A stretch of DNA of 64,000 bases from Hordeum vulgare subsp. vulgare (GCF_904849725.1 NC_058521.1:558764176-558828175); one strand, 5' to 3'; positions 11,259-23,689 are shown, counted from the stretch's first letter. The notes: generated by a model not told the origin, from the sequence alone. A program made the numbers and translations.

Positions 11259-12521
11259 ATGGCTCACGCGACAGTCATCCTGAATTTTAATACGTTCCTA
11301 GAGAAAGCTAAGTTGAAAGATGATGGAAGCAACTTTGTAGATTGGGCTTGTAATCTTAAGCTAATCTTACAAGCTGGGAAGAAGGATTATGTCCTTAATG
11401 CTGCGCTAGGAGATGAACCACCCGCTACGGCTGATCAGGATGTTAAGAACGCTTGGTTAGCACGTAAGGAGGACTACTCAATAGTTCAATGTGCAGTCTT
11501 GTATGGCTTAGAACCGGGACTTCAACGTCGCTTTGAGCGTCATGGAGCATTTGAGATGTTCCAGGAGTTGGAGTTTATCTTTCAGAAGAACGCCCGGATC
11601 GAGAGGTATGAGACCTCCGATAAATTCTATGCTTGCAAGATGGACGAAAACTCGTCTGTCAGTGAACATGTGCTCAAAATGTCTGGGTACTCAAACCGTC
11701 TAGCTGAGCTGGGGATTGAACTCCCACAAGAAGCTATCACTGACAGAATCCTTCAATCACTGCCGCCAAGCTATAAAGGCTTTGTGTTGAACTACAACAT
11801 GCAAGGGATGAACAAGTCTCCCGGCGAGTTGTTTGCGATGTTGAAAGTCGCAGAGTCTGAACTCCGTAAAGAGCATCAAGTGTTGATGGTAAGCAAGACC
11901 ACTAGTTTCAAGAGAAACGGCAAAGGCAAGAAGGGCAATTCGAAGAAGAGCGGCAAACCTGTTGCCAATCCGCCGAAGAAACCCAAGGCTGGACCAAAGC
12001 CTGAAACAGAGTGCTTCTTTTGCAAGGGTATGGGTCACTGGAAGCGCAATTGCCCCAAGTATCTAGCAGATAAGAAGGCGGGCAAAGAAAAATCAGGTAT
12101 ATTTTATATACATGTTATTGATGTGTACTTAACCGGCTCTCGTAGTAGTGCCTGGGTATTCGATACCGGTTCTGTTGCTCACATTTGCAACTCGAAGCAG
12201 GAACTGCGGAATAGACGAAGGCTGGCGACAGACGAAGTGACGATGCGCGTAGGAAACGGTTCCAAGGTTGATGCAATCGTCGTCGGCACAGTGTCACTTC
12301 AGCTACCATCGGGATTAGTGATGAACTTAAATCATTGTTATTTAGTGCCTGCGTTGAGCATGAACATTATATCTGGATCTTGTTTATTGCGAGACGGTTA
12401 CTCTTTTAAGTCTGAGAATAATGGTTGTTCTATTTCTATGAGTAACATCTTTTATGGTCATGCACCGAATGTGAGAGGATTGTTCATATTGAATCTTGAT
12501 AGGCGATACGCATATACATAA
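11259..12521 (+). CDS. Copia gag and protease (BARE-1/Angela)
   Basis: The 420-residue frame starts at the ATG in ATCATGGCTCACGCG, the usual BARE gag start. The N-terminal two thirds is capsid-like (retrotran_gag/UBN2 type). A basic linker (residues about 215-250) leads to an intact CCHC zinc knuckle, CFFCKGMGHWKRNC, at about residues 252-265. The protease active site WVFDTG follows near residue 300. A net 2-base loss near 12500, compared with the minus-strand copy around 56365, throws the frame out, so it ends at 12521 instead of running into integrase. Gag forms the virus-like particle and protease matures it. Gag itself looks intact, but the polyprotein is broken at its 3' edge. Confidence 0.9.
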   Translation: MAHATVILNFNTFLEKAKLKDDGSNFVDWACNLKLILQAGKKDYVLNAALGDEPPATADQDVKNAWLARKEDYSIVQCAVLYGLEPGLQRRFERHGAFEMFQELEFIFQKNARIERYETSDKFYACKMDENSSVSEHVLKMSGYSNRLAELGIELPQEAITDRILQSLPPSYKGFVLNYNMQGMNKSPGELFAMLKVAESELRKEHQVLMVSKTTSFKRNGKGKKGNSKKSGKPVANPPKKPKAGPKPETECFFCKGMGHWKRNCPKYLADKKAGKEKSGIFYIHVIDVYLTGSRSSAWVFDTGSVAHICNSKQELRNRRRLATDEVTMRVGNGSKVDAIVVGTVSLQLPSGLVMNLNHCYLVPALSMNIISGSCLLRDGYSFKSENNGCSISMSNIFYGHAPNVRGLFILNLDRRYAYT

Positions 12522-15206
12522 CATTGAGACTAAAAGAGTTAGAGTAAACAATGATAGCGCCATATTTTTGTGGCACTGCCGCTTAGGTCATATTGATGTA
12601 AAGCGCATGAAGAAACTCCATGCTTATGGACTTTTGGAGTCACTTGACTTTGATTCACTTGACACGTGCGAACCATGCCTCATGGGCAAGATGACTAAAA
12701 CTCCGTTCTCCGGAACAATGGAGCGTGCAAGTGACTTATTGGAAATCATACATACCGATGTGTGTGGTCCGATGAGCGTGGGGGCACGCGGCGGATATCG
12801 TTATTTTCTCACCTTCACTGACGATTTAAGTAGATATGGTTATGTCTACTTGATGAAGCACAAATCTGAAACATTTGAAAAGTTCAAGCAATTTCAGAGT
12901 GAAGTGGAAAATCATTGTAACAAGAAGATCAAGTTCCTACGGTCTGATCGTGGGGGTGAATATCTGAGTTTCGAGTTTGGTGCTCACTTAAGACAATGTG
13001 GAATTGTTTCACAGTTAACACCGCCTGGAACACCACAGCGTAATGGTGTGTCCGAACGTCGTAATCGTACTCTATTAGAGATGGTGCGATCTATGATGTC
13101 TCTTACTGATTTGCCGTTATCTTTTTGGGGTTATGCATTAGAAACAGCTGCATTCACTTTAAATAGGGCACCATCAAAATCCGTTGAGACGACACCATAC
13201 GAACTGTGGTATGGCAAAAGGCCAAAGTTGTCGTTTCTTAAAGTTTGGGGATGTGATGCTTATGTCAAAAAGCTTCAGCCTGAAAAGCTGGAACCCAAAG
13301 CGGAAAAGTGCATCTTCATAGGTTACCCAAAAGAGACAGTTGGGTACACCTTCTATCTCAAATCTGAGGGCAAAGTGTTTGTTGCTAAAAACGGAGCTTT
13401 TCTCGAGAAGGAGTTTCTCTCGAGAGAATTGAGTGGGAGGAAGATAGAACTTGACGAGGTTGTCGAACCTCTCATCCCTCTGGATGGTGGCGCAGGGCAA
13501 GGGGAAACCTCTGTCGTTGCGACGCCGGTTGAGGAGGAAGTTAATGATGATGATCATGAAACTCCAGTTCAAGTTTCTGTTGAACCACGCAGGTCGACGA
13601 GATCACGCGCTGCTCCAGAGTGGTACGGCAATCCCGTCTTATCAATTATGTTGTTAGACAACAATGAACCTGCAAATTATGAAGAAGCAATGGTGGGCCC
13701 AGATTCCAATAAATGGCTAGAAGCCATGAAATCCGAGATAGGATCCATGTATGAGAACAAAGTGTGGACTTTGGAGATACTACCTGAGGGCCGCAAGGCT
13801 ATTCAGAACAAATGGATCTTTAAGAAAAAGACGGACGCTGACGGTAATGTGACCGTTTATAAAGCTCGACTTGTGGCAAAGGGTTTTTCACAAGTTCCAG
13901 GAGTTGACTACGATGAGACTTTCTCACCCGTAGCGATGCTTAAGTCCGTCAGAATCATGTTAGCAATAGCTGCATTTTTCGATTATGAAATCTCACAGAT
14001 GGATGTCAAAACGGCGTTCCTTAACGGTTTTCTTAAGGAAGAGTTGTATATGATGCAACCCGAAGGTTTTGTCGATCCTAAAAATGCTGACAAGGTGTGC
14101 AAGCTCCAGCGATCCATTTATGGACTGGTGCAAGCATCTCGGAGTTGGAACAAACGCTTTGATGAGGTGATCATAGCATTTGGGTTTATACAAGTGGTTG
14201 GAGAATCCTGTATTTACATGAAAGTGAGTGGGAGCTCTGTGGCGTTTCTAATATTATATGTGGATGACATATTACTGATTGGAAACAACGTAGAGCTTTT
14301 GGAGAGCATAAAAGGTTACTTGAATAAAAGTTTCTCTATGAAGGACCTAGGAGAAGCTGCTTACATTCTAGGCATTAAGATCTATAGGGATAGATCAAAA
14401 TGCCTGATAGGACTTTCACAAAGCACATACCTTGATAAAGTTTTGAAGAGGTTCAAAATGGAACAGTCCAAGAAAGGGTTCTTGCCAGTTTTACAAGGTA
14501 CGAGATTGAGTAAGACTCAGTGCCCAGCAACTGATGAAGATAGAGAGCATATGCGCTCCGTCCCCTATGCTTCTGCCATAGGTTCTATCATGTATGCGAT
14601 GTTGTGCACTAGACCGGATGTTAGCCTGGCCATAAGTATGGCAGGTAGGTTCCAGAGTAATCCAGGAGTGGATCACTGGACAGCGGTCAAGAATATCCTG
14701 AAGTACCTGAAAAGGACTAAGGAGATGTTTCTTGTGTATATAGGTGACGAAGAGCTCGCCGTAAAAGGTTACGTTGATGCAAGCTTTGACACAGATCCGG
14801 ACGACTCTAAGTCGCAAACCGGATACGTATTTATTCTTAATGGGGGTGCAGTAAGCTGGTGCAGTTCCAAGCAAAGCGTCGTAGCAGATTCTACATGTGA
14901 AGCGGAGTACATGGCTGCCTCGGAGGCGGCTAAGGAGGGTGTCTGGATGAAGCAGTTCATGACGGATCTTGGAGTGGTGCCAAGCGCACTGAATCCAATA
15001 ACCTTGTTCTGTGACAACACTGGTGCCATTGCCTTAGCAAAGGAACCACGGTTTCACAAGAAGACCAGACACATCAAACGACGCTTCAACCTCATCCGCG
15101 ACTACGTCGAGGAAGAGGACGTAAATATATGCAAAGTGCACACGGATCTGAATGTAGCAGACCCGCTGACTAAACCTCTTCCACGGCCAAAACATGATCG
15201 ACACCA
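12496..15206 (+). pseudogene. Copia pol: integrase, reverse transcriptase, RNase H (BARE-1/Angela), frameshifted from gag and 3'-truncated
   Basis: One open frame covers, in order, the integrase HHCC finger (HCRLGH..CEPC), the DDE core (HTDVCGP, LRSDRGGEY, SERRNR), the reverse transcriptase with intact YVDD (14257-14268), and RNase H (VDASFD, CEAEYMA, CDNTGAIALA). No internal stop was seen. It is separated from gag by the frameshift near 12500. The last codons of pol, the polypurine tract and the beginning of the LTR are deleted. At 15207 the frame enters the LTR and continues to a stop at 15615, adding about 136 LTR-encoded residues. It copies and integrates the element; here it lacks its proper start and end. 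Confidence 0.9.
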
Positions 15207-16045
15207 GAAACGAAGATTGATATATAGGATGACCTCATTTGATTACCGGAAGGTTTTCGGAGTTACCGGGAATGTATCGGGAATGACGAATGGGTTCCGG
15301 GAGTTCACCGGGGGGGGGCAACCCACCCCGGGGAAGCCCATAGGCCATAAGGGTGGCGCACCAGCCCTTAGTGGGCTGGTGGGACAGCCCAAAAGGGCCC
15401 TATGCGCCAAGGATAAGAAATCAAAGGAAAAAGGAAAAAAAGGAGGAGGTGGGAAGGGAGGGGGACTCCCTCCCACCAAACCTAGTCCAACTCGGTTTGG
15501 GGGGGGGGGAGAGTCCTCCCCCTTGGCTCGGCCGACCCCCTTGAGGGTCCTTGGACCCCAAGGCAAGGCCCCCTCCCTCCCACCTATATATACGGAGGTT
15601 TTAGGGCTGATTTGAGACGTTTTTTCCACGGCAGCCCGACCACATACCTCCACGGTTTTTCCTCTAGATCGCGTTTCTGCGGAGCTCGGGCGGAGCCCTG
15701 CTGAGACAAGGTCATCACCAACCTCCGGAGCGCCGTCACGCTGCCGGAGAACTCTTCTACCTCTCCGTCTCTCTTGCTGGATCAAGAAGGCTGAGATCAT
15801 CGTCAAGCTGTACGTGTGCTGAACGCGGAGGTGCCGTCCGTTCGGTACTAGATCGTGGGACTGATCGCGGGGCGGATCGAGGGACGTGAGGACGTTACAC
15901 TACATCAACCGCGTTCTCTAATGCTTCTGCTGTACGATCTACAAGGGTATGTAGATCACTCATCCCCTCTCGTAGATGGACATCACCATGATAGGTCTTC
16001 GTGCGAGTAGGAAATTTTTTGTTTCCCATGCGACGTTCCCCAACA
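15207..16045 (+). repeat. truncated 3' LTR of BARE element
   Basis: It matches 9154-10003 of the 5' LTR and lacks the first ~970 bp. The junction shares GAAA between pol (CACCAGAA) and LTR (CCGGAAACGAAG), a microhomology typical of illegitimate recombination. It ends TTCCCCAACA and retains its TATATATA box near 15585. Confidence 0.9.
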
Positions 16046-16740
16046 GTGGTATCAGAGCTAGGTTCATGCGTAGATGTCTTCTCGAGTAGAACACAAAAGT
16101 TTTTGTGGGCGGTGATGTGCGTTTTGCTGCCCTCCTTAGTATTTTCTTAATTCCGCGGTATTGTTGGATTGAAGCGGCTTGGACCGACATTACTCGTACG
16201 CTTACGAGAGACTGGTTTCATCGTTACGAGTAACCCCCTTTGCTCAAATATGACTGGCAAGTGACGGTTTCTCCAACTTTAGTTGAATCGGATTTGACCG
16301 AGGAGGTCCTTGGATGAGGTTAAATAGCAACTCATATATCTCCGTTGTGGTGTTTGCGTAAGTAAGATGCGATCCTACTAGATACCCTTGGTCACCACGT
16401 AAAACATGCAACAACAAAATTAGAGGACGTCTAACTTGTTTTTGCAGGGTATGATTGTGATGTGATATGGCCAAAGATGTGATGTGATATATTGGATGTA
16501 TGAGATGATCATGTTGTAATAGAAATATCGACTTGCACGTCGATGGTACGGCAACCGGCAGGAGCCATAGGGTTGTCTTTATACTAACGTTTGTGCTTGC
16601 AGATGCGTTTACTATTTTGCTAGGATGTAGCTTTAGTAGTAATAGCATAAGTAGCACGACAACCCCGATGGCAACACGTTGATGGATGATCATGGTGTGG
16701 CGCCGGTGACAAGAAGATCGTGACAAGAAGATCGTGCTTT
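16046..16740 (+). other. second BARE primer site and leader, truncated
   Basis: TGGTATCAGAGC (16047-16058) follows the second LTR, and the next ~680 bp track the leader at 10004-10680 with few differences. At its end ACAAGAAGATCGTG is present twice in tandem and then the sequence switches to Gypsy internal DNA. No gag follows. Confidence 0.9.
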
Positions 16741-18647
16741 GCTTTTATTTGGGCTCTTAGGCCTCTCTTTTTTTGGGCTCTTTGGCCCTTTTTTTTTATT
16801 TCCTCACATGGGATAATGCTCTAATAATGATGATCATCACACTTTTATTTACTCACAGCTCAAAGCTTAAAAATGACTCTATAGGAAATGCCTCCGGCAG
16901 TGTACCGGGATGTGCAAAGATCTAGCTTGGCGTATGACGTTGAAACATCTCGCTAGATATCTTACGATCATGCAATGGAAATATGAGAGTGACGACACAA
17001 GTCATGAGATGGAACGGTGGGAGTTGCATGGCAATATATCTCGGAATGGCTATAAAAATGCCATAGTAGGTAAGTATGGTGGCTGTTTTGAGGAAGCCAT
17101 ATGGTGGGTTTATGTACCGGCGAAAATTGCGCGATACTAGAGAGGTTAGCAATGGTGGAAGGTGAAAGTGCATCTATACCATGGACTCACATTAGTCATG
17201 AAGAACTCACATACTTGTTGTGAAAGTTTTTATTAGTAATCGAAACAAAGTGCTAAACGCATACTCCAAGGGGAAGGGTTGGTAGGTGTTAACCATCACG
17301 CGATCCCGACCGCAACACAAAGGATGACAATCAATAGATCAATTATGCTCCGAATTCCTAACATAGCGGTTCATCATACGTGCATGCTACGGGAATCACT
17401 AACTTGAACACAAGTATTTCTAGATTCACAAGACCCTACTAACATAGCTCTTAATATTACCAAATCCACGTCTCAAAACTAATTGAGAGGAATCAAGACT
17501 TCTCTTTATACTCAATGCACATGAAGATGGAGGTTTTTGTATCCTCTTTGGGTACCTATCACCTTTGGGACTACTTTCATAGCATAAGCCAACTACCAAG
17601 TCACGCACCACCGTGCTCTAAAAGATCTAAGTGAAGCACATAGAGCAAAATTATCAAGCTCAAAAGATATAAGTGAAGCACTATGAGCATTCTAGCAAAA
17701 TCATGATGAGTGCATGTCTCTCTCTAAAGGTGTGCAACAAGGATGATTGTGACAGAACAAAAAGAAAAGACTCCTAAGATACAAGACGCTCCAAGCAAAA
17801 CACATATCATGTGGCGAATAAAAATATAGCTCCAAGTAATGTTACCGATGGATTGAAGACGAAAGAGGGGATGCCTTCCCGAGGCATCCCCAAGCTTAGG
17901 CTTTTCGGTGTCCTTGAATTTGGCTTGGGATGCCTTGGGAATACCCAAGCTTGAGCTCTTTCCACACCTTATCTCTTTGTCCATGAGAACATCACCCAAA
18001 ACTTGAAAACTTCACAACACAAAACTTAAACAAAAACTCATGATATCATTAGCACAAGAAAACAAACTACCACCTCTTTAGGTACTGTAGCAATCTTAAT
18101 TTCTATTTATATTGATTTTGGGCTACTGTATTCTCACTTTTCCATGGCTAGTACCCCCCAATACTAACCATAGTTTCATCAAAACAAGCAATCAACTCAA
18201 CAAAAATAGAATTTGTCAAAAACAGACAAGTCTGTAGCAATCTGTATACTTCGTATACTTATGGTACCTCACGAATTCTGAAAAATTACGACTGACTGGG
18301 CAAAAGGCATATCAACTAGTAGCTAAAAGAATCAACTCAAAAGCTTTTTCTGAATAAAAATGAAAAATTATCTCGTGGGCGAAAAGTTTCTATCTTTTTC
18401 CAGCACGATCAAACAACCATTACCAATACTAAGCATAAAGGTTTTGCTTGGCTCAAACACAAAAAGAAACAAAAAAACACAATCATAACAGAATTATGAT
18501 GGTGTGGACGCAACAAAACAGAAAGAAAAATAAATAAATTCATTGGGTTGCCTCCCAACAAGCGCTATTGTTTAACGCCCTTAGCTAGGCATAAGGCGAT
18601 AGAATCACGTATCATCGTCTTTGGTGCTCAAACCATAAGTGGCCCTC
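16741..18647 (-). mobile_element. element H (Gypsy internal region), distal part
   Basis: AT-rich sequence with no supported ORF, in the style of the long non-coding 3' portion of Triticeae Gypsy elements read on the minus strand. The segment near 18541-18647 (GGGTTGCCTCCCAACAAGCG) normally lies just downstream of a protease gene. That protease gene is found 21.7 kb away at 40316-40883, so this is the other half of one interrupted element. No LTR of H is present here. Confidence 0.65.
18643..18647. repeat. target site duplication CCCTC (left copy)
   Basis: It directly precedes the LTR start at 18648. The same five bases follow the chromovirus at 40311-40315, and CCCTG follows the Sabrina-type element at 28582-28586. 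Confidence 0.8.
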
Positions 18648-20260
18648 TGATAACCCACAAGTGTAGGGGATCGCAACAGTTTTCGAGGGTAGAGTATTCA
18701 ACCCGAATTTGTTGGTTCGCCGAAGGGGAAGCGAAAGAATATTCTCAAGTATTAGCAGCTGAGTTTGTCAGATTCAACCACACCTGAAAGATTAGTGTCT
18801 GCAAGCAAAGTATCAGTAGCAAAGTAGTATGATAGCAACGGTGTTAGAAACGATCTGTTGACGGCAGACTATTCCTAACTGTTGTATCAATGGCGCCAGT
18901 AAGTTGCACGTGGGCGAGTAACTATTCTTCCCCGACAACAGTGTCGGAAAAGGATCTTGCAACAACTAACATCGAGGTACCAAGGAACAGCAGTAGCAGC
19001 AGCAGCAAAGTAACAACAGTAGCAACAGTAGCAGCAAAGTGACAAAAGTAGCAACAGTAGCAGCAAAGTGGCTCAATCCCTTTTGTAGCAAGGGACAAGC
19101 CTAGACAAAGTAACGTAGCAAGTACCAGTAGTAAAAGACTCGTAGGCAGTGGATCGGTGATGGATGAGTATGACGGATGTGATTCATCATGTAACAGCTA
19201 TAACACGGAGAGATAACTAACTAGCTCCCGTTCGTCAATCTAATGTAGGCATGTATTTCGTATGTAGTCATATGTGCTTAGGGAAAAGAACTTGCATGAC
19301 ATCTATTGTCCATCCCTCCCGTGGCAGCGGGGTCCTAATGGAAACTACGGGATATTAAGGTTCTCCTTTTAATAAAGAACCCGACCAATGCATTAACAAT
19401 TGGTGAATACATGAACTCCTCATACTATGGTCATCTCCGGGAGTGGTTCTGGCTATTGTCACTCCGGGGTTGCCGGGTCATAACACATAGTAGGTGACTA
19501 CAACTTGCAAGATAGGATCTAAAACACACATATATTGGTGACAACATAATAGGTTCAGATCTGAAATCATGGCACTCGGGCCCTAGTGACAAGCATTAAG
19601 CATAGCCAAGTAGTAGCAACATCAATCTAGAACATAGTGGATACTAGGGATCAATCCCCGTGAAAACTAACTCGATTACATGATAGATCTCATCCAACTC
19701 ATCACCGTCCAGCAAGCCTACGATGAGATTACTCACGAACGATGAAGACCGTCATGGATTTGTCGATGGAGGAAGGTTGATGATGACGATGGCGATGATT
19801 TCCCCTCTCCGGAGCCCAAAACGGACTCCTGATCTGCCCTCCAGATGAAGAACAGGAGGTGGCGGCGCCTCCGTATCGTAAAACGCGATGAAACCTTCTC
19901 TCTGATTTTTTTTCGGGCGAGACGGAAGATATAGAGCTGAGTTTGGGGGTGGTGGTGCCACGTGGGCCCCACAAGCCCTCACGGCGCGACCTAGGGGGGT
20001 GGTCGCGGCCCAGGGGCTTGTGGCCCACTCGCACGCCCCCTTCCGTGGATCTTTGCGCATGTATTTTCCTTTTATTCCAGAAAAAACCTCCGTAAATTTT
20101 CAGGACATTCTGAGAACTTTTATTTATGCACAAAAACAACACCATGGCAATTCTGCTGAAAACAACGTCAGTCCGGGTTAGCTCCATTCAAATCATGCAA
20201 ATTAGAGTCCAAAACAAGGGCAAAAGAGTTTGGAAAAGTAGATACGAGGGAGACGTATCA
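18648..20260 (-). repeat. 3' LTR of Sabrina-type element (LTR-A copy 2)
   Basis: TGATAACCCACAAG..GACGTATCA on the plus strand. It is very similar to the partner LTR at 26965-28581. It carries the triplet tract near 18990-19075, the inverted repeat at 19962-20028, and the minus-strand TATA-like box. Confidence 0.9.
19962..20028. repeat. GC-rich inverted repeat (LTR-A copy 2)
   Basis: Arms GTGGGCCCCACAAGCCC and GGGGCTTGTGGCCCAC enclose GGCGCG and GGTCGCGGCC. It sits beside the minus-strand TATA-like box. Confidence 0.8.
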
Positions 20261-20275
20261 ACTCCCCCAAGCTTA
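20261..20275 (-). other. polypurine tract of Sabrina-type element
   Basis: The minus strand reads TAAGCTTGGGGGAGT directly before the LTR start TGATACGTC. This is the plus-strand DNA primer position. Confidence 0.75.
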
Positions 20276-22212
20276 AAGCCTTGCTTGTCCTCAAGCAATT
20301 CAGTTGACAAACTGAAAGAGACAAAATAAAAACTTTGATGAACTCTGTTTGATCTTGTTGTTGCAACTATGTCTAACTCATATCCAGAGGTTCAGCAAGA
20401 TCACAAGAAAACCACATAAGCAAATGACATCTAGGTCTCACGGTAAACTCATATCAATGGCATAGTCAACTAGCGAGCAAATAATAATAAGCCTCAAATG
20501 TCAACACTTCAATCAAAACAACATGAAGCAGTACGAATAGATGGTATCTCGCTAGCTCTTTCTGAGACTGCAAAACATAAATGCAGAGCACCTTCAAAGA
20601 CCAAGGGCTGACTAAACATTGTAATTCAAGGCAATGAAGATCCAGTCATAGTCATACTCAACACAGTTAAAAGCAAAGCATAAAAATGACAGAGGTGCTG
20701 TCTAATTGGTGCTTTTACAAGAGGAGGATGACTCAACAGGAACATAAATAGACAAGCCCTTCGCAGAGGGAAGCATTGATTTGCAGAGGTGCCAGAGCTC
20801 AAGCTTTGAAAACAGAGATAATAATTTTGGGTGGCATGCTTTCATTGTCAACGCAATGACTAAGAGTTCTCAATATCTTCCACGCTACACATGCTATAGG
20901 CGGTTCCCATACAGAAAAGTAAAGTTTTGACTCCCCCACCACCAATCAATCACACTCCACGGCTAGCCGAATCCTCGGGTACCGTCCATACCAACATCAA
21001 TCCTCGGGGAGTTTTGTTTGCAATTATGTTTTCGATTTGAGTATGGAACTGGGAATTCCAATTACCGGCCCATTTCTCATGAATGATAGTGAATAAACAC
21101 ATATCGAGGATAACACGCCTAGCATGGAAGATACCAATAGCCCCCCTGTCACCACATGAGCAGTTCGGGCATGCAAAACAGATTATTTCTTGAAGGTTTA
21201 GAGGGTGGCACATGCAAATTTACTTGGAACGGCAGGTAGATACCGCACAATTGTAGGTAAGGTGGACTCTTAAGGCACAACTTTGGGTTTATGGATGTGG
21301 ATGCACAAGCAGTATTCCCGCTTAGTACAAGTGAAGGCTAGCAAAAGCTGGGAAGCGACCAACTAGAGAGCGACAAGAGTCATCAAAATGCATTGAGATT
21401 AACTAACATTGAGTGCAAGCGTGAGTAGGACATAAATCACCATGAACATGAACATTATAGAGGCTATGTTGATTTTGTTTCAACTACATGCGTGAACATG
21501 CGCCAAGTCAAGCCACTTGAATCATTCAAAGGAGGATACCATCCTATCATACTACATCATAGTCATCTCAACATTCATGTTGGCAACCAAGACAAACCAT
21601 TATAAGCTCCTAGCTAAGTAGGCATGGCATAGGCAACTATGATCTCTCAGTTGTCATTGCAAACATGTTTCTCTCACAACAAAGCTGAATTAGGCATGAT
21701 GAGCTAGTCATATTTACAAAAGCAAAATAGATCGAGTTCATACCAGCTTTTCCAGGCTCAGTCACTTCATCATATATCGTCATTATTGCTTTTCACTTGC
21801 ACGACCGAATGATGTGAACAATAATAAGAGTGCTCGTGCATTGGACTAAAGCTGGAATCTGCAGGCAAACACAAAGGAGAAGACAAAGTAATATGGATCT
21901 TTGAAAGCTAAACAGGTATGCATGCAAGAGCCACTAAACATTGTAACCATTATCTTCTACCTTGACCCAAAGAAAAAGAAAACTATCTACACGGGAAAGC
22001 TTCCAACAAGCAAAATAAGAAAATAAAATCTTTTTGGTTTTTCTCAAAGTAGACAGACACACTAAAAGAAAACGAGAAAAAGAAAATAAACTAGCATGGA
22101 TGATACAGTGGCAAAGTGTGAACACCGACGAACAAAGTGAAAGCGTAAGCAAGAATGTAAAGTCGGTAAGAACACGTACTCCCCCAAGCTTAGGCTTTTG
22201 GCCTAAGTTGGT
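20276..22212. other. non-coding 3' part of Sabrina-type element
   Basis: No ORF of weight on either strand; AT-rich with short polyA runs. It lies between the extra ORF and the polypurine tract. The same kind of long non-coding tail is present in element H. Confidence 0.6.
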
Positions 22213-23284
22213 CTACTCCCGAGGAGGGACATAACCAGCTCCGTGGTACTCCGGAGTGGACTGAGGATGCCACTGTTGTGTGAGCTCCTCTGGCTCCCGC
22301 TGATAAACTGGTGTCTGGTACTCGACTGGCGGCTCGGGCACGGGCACGTGTGGTTGGGCTAAGCCCCAATATGTGTAGATGTACAAGGGCATAATAATGT
22401 ACCTGCGTGCATGAAGATTGAAAAAAGAAGGAGCAGGCAAAGTAATAGTCTCACGAGTACCCTGACTAATTACCAGGTTATAAATCATCCTTCTATTTAT
22501 ATCTCTATCAAGAAAGTCATGGCGAACCATGCTATCGTAATCTAGATATCTCTCGGGAAGAAGAACCTCTTCTTCCTCCTCCAGTCTAATAGGTATCTCA
22601 AGGTGTCTGGCAAGACGAGTAGCATAGATACCTCCATAGACAACACCTTTAGAATGGTTCAGGTTCAACCGTTGAGCTACTATAGCACCCAAGCTATAAG
22701 TTTTATCATTATAAAGGGCTTCGCGCAAGACCGCAAGAGCTGGGGAACTGAGTGACCTAGCTTTCCCACGGCCAATCAAGCATTTTCCCACAAATAGTGA
22801 GAAGTACCGAAGCACGGGAAAATGAATGCTAGCAGCTCTAGCGCAAGACACTCCTCTCTCCTCTCCTACAACAATTGTATTGATGAAAGCTTCCAAGTCC
22901 CGTGGACGAGGTTCATGAATATCCCCAATGTAAGGTAATTTGCAAACATTGCAAAAATCCTAGAGTTACATGCGCTGGGGGGATATCGTAAAGTTTGAAC
23001 TCAACCATAGGAGGATTCTTCCTCGAATAGAAGTTAAAGCTTTGTACGAAGATATTAGTGAGCAGGAGGTATTGCGGACACTTATCTTCAACGAAGGCGG
23101 TAAGGCCCGCGTTCTCCACCAAGTGATAAAAGTCCTCATAAATTCCAGCGACGCGTAAGAACATGTCGCTTGGTCACTCGCACACTCGAACTTCTGCGAC
23201 TCGAGGGACCAGATACTTGGGCTTCTTCTCACTCCCATCATCCTTGGGGTCACGGCTTGACGAGCCTCTTAAGAACATCCTCAT
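22213..23284 (-). pseudogene. extra ORF downstream of gag-protease in Sabrina-type element (unknown function)
   Basis: The frame starts at ATG 23284 (MRMFLRGSSSRDPKDDG). It has an in-frame TGA at 23176-23174, continues from 23164, shifts frame near 22960, and stays open from 22896 to a stop at 22213. The readable part includes NAGLTAFVEDKCPQYLLLTN, HFPVLRYFSLFVGKCLIGRG and a Pro/Gln-rich tail. I remember similar proteins annotated in wheat only as 'retrotransposon protein, putative'. No enzymatic motif is visible. Its position behind an LTR-like module with a splice donor (GTAAGTG at 23534) and acceptor (TTTTCAG near 23303) suggests it had its own spliced transcript. The function is unknown. 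Confidence 0.65.
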
Positions 23285-23302
23285 CTTTTCCCTTTTCTAT
23301 CA

Positions 23303-23534
23303 CTGAAAATTTCTGAAATTTTTAGTGATTCTAAGGAAAAGTGAATAAGGCTGAATAAAGCTCGTAGCAACTACTCCCACAAGTGCCTAAAGACCATATT
23401 ACGCATCAAAACTACTTGGGACCAGCTAGAATTAGCATGCAAAGCTCAAGAACATGGTCACCAAGGCAACAAAAATACGCGAAGTATAAGGCACTAGAGC
23501 AAAAACTAATTTGACCAATGGAGGAGTCACTTAC
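23303..23534 (-). other. putative 5'-UTR intron of the extra ORF
   Basis: The minus strand reads TCCTTG/GTAAGTGACTCC at 23534 and ATTTTCAG near 23305-23303, 20 bases before the ATG at 23284. Both fit the plant splice consensus. Length about 232 bp. Inferred; no transcript evidence. Confidence 0.45.
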
Positions 23535-23689
23535 CAAGGAGTAATTTCCCCAAAATAGTTCGGAGAACGGTGATTTGAGCAAAGAGATCTAAAATCCGAG
23601 CAAGAGGAGCAAGAACACGGGTTTGAGCTACGAAACGATTTTTTTTCTGGAGGTAGGAGAACCAGATGAGAGCAAGAGTGAGTGGAGGG

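Larger units (their letters stand above)
8182..16740 (+). mobile_element. BARE-1/Angela-type Copia element with duplicated 5' region
   Basis: Order: full 5' LTR (8182-10003), primer site and leader, gag-pol, a 3' LTR lacking its first ~970 bp (15207-16045), then a second primer site and leader (16046-16740) that runs straight into unrelated Gypsy DNA. A normal element would end at 16045 followed by a target duplication, and none is present. The structure points to recombination between two BARE copies followed by deletion. Confidence 0.85.

Noticed and set aside
20276..22212. Host gene or MITE in the long AT-rich stretch
   Set aside because: No terminal inverted repeat with a TA duplication and no exon-like coding was found; it fits element-internal non-coding DNA.
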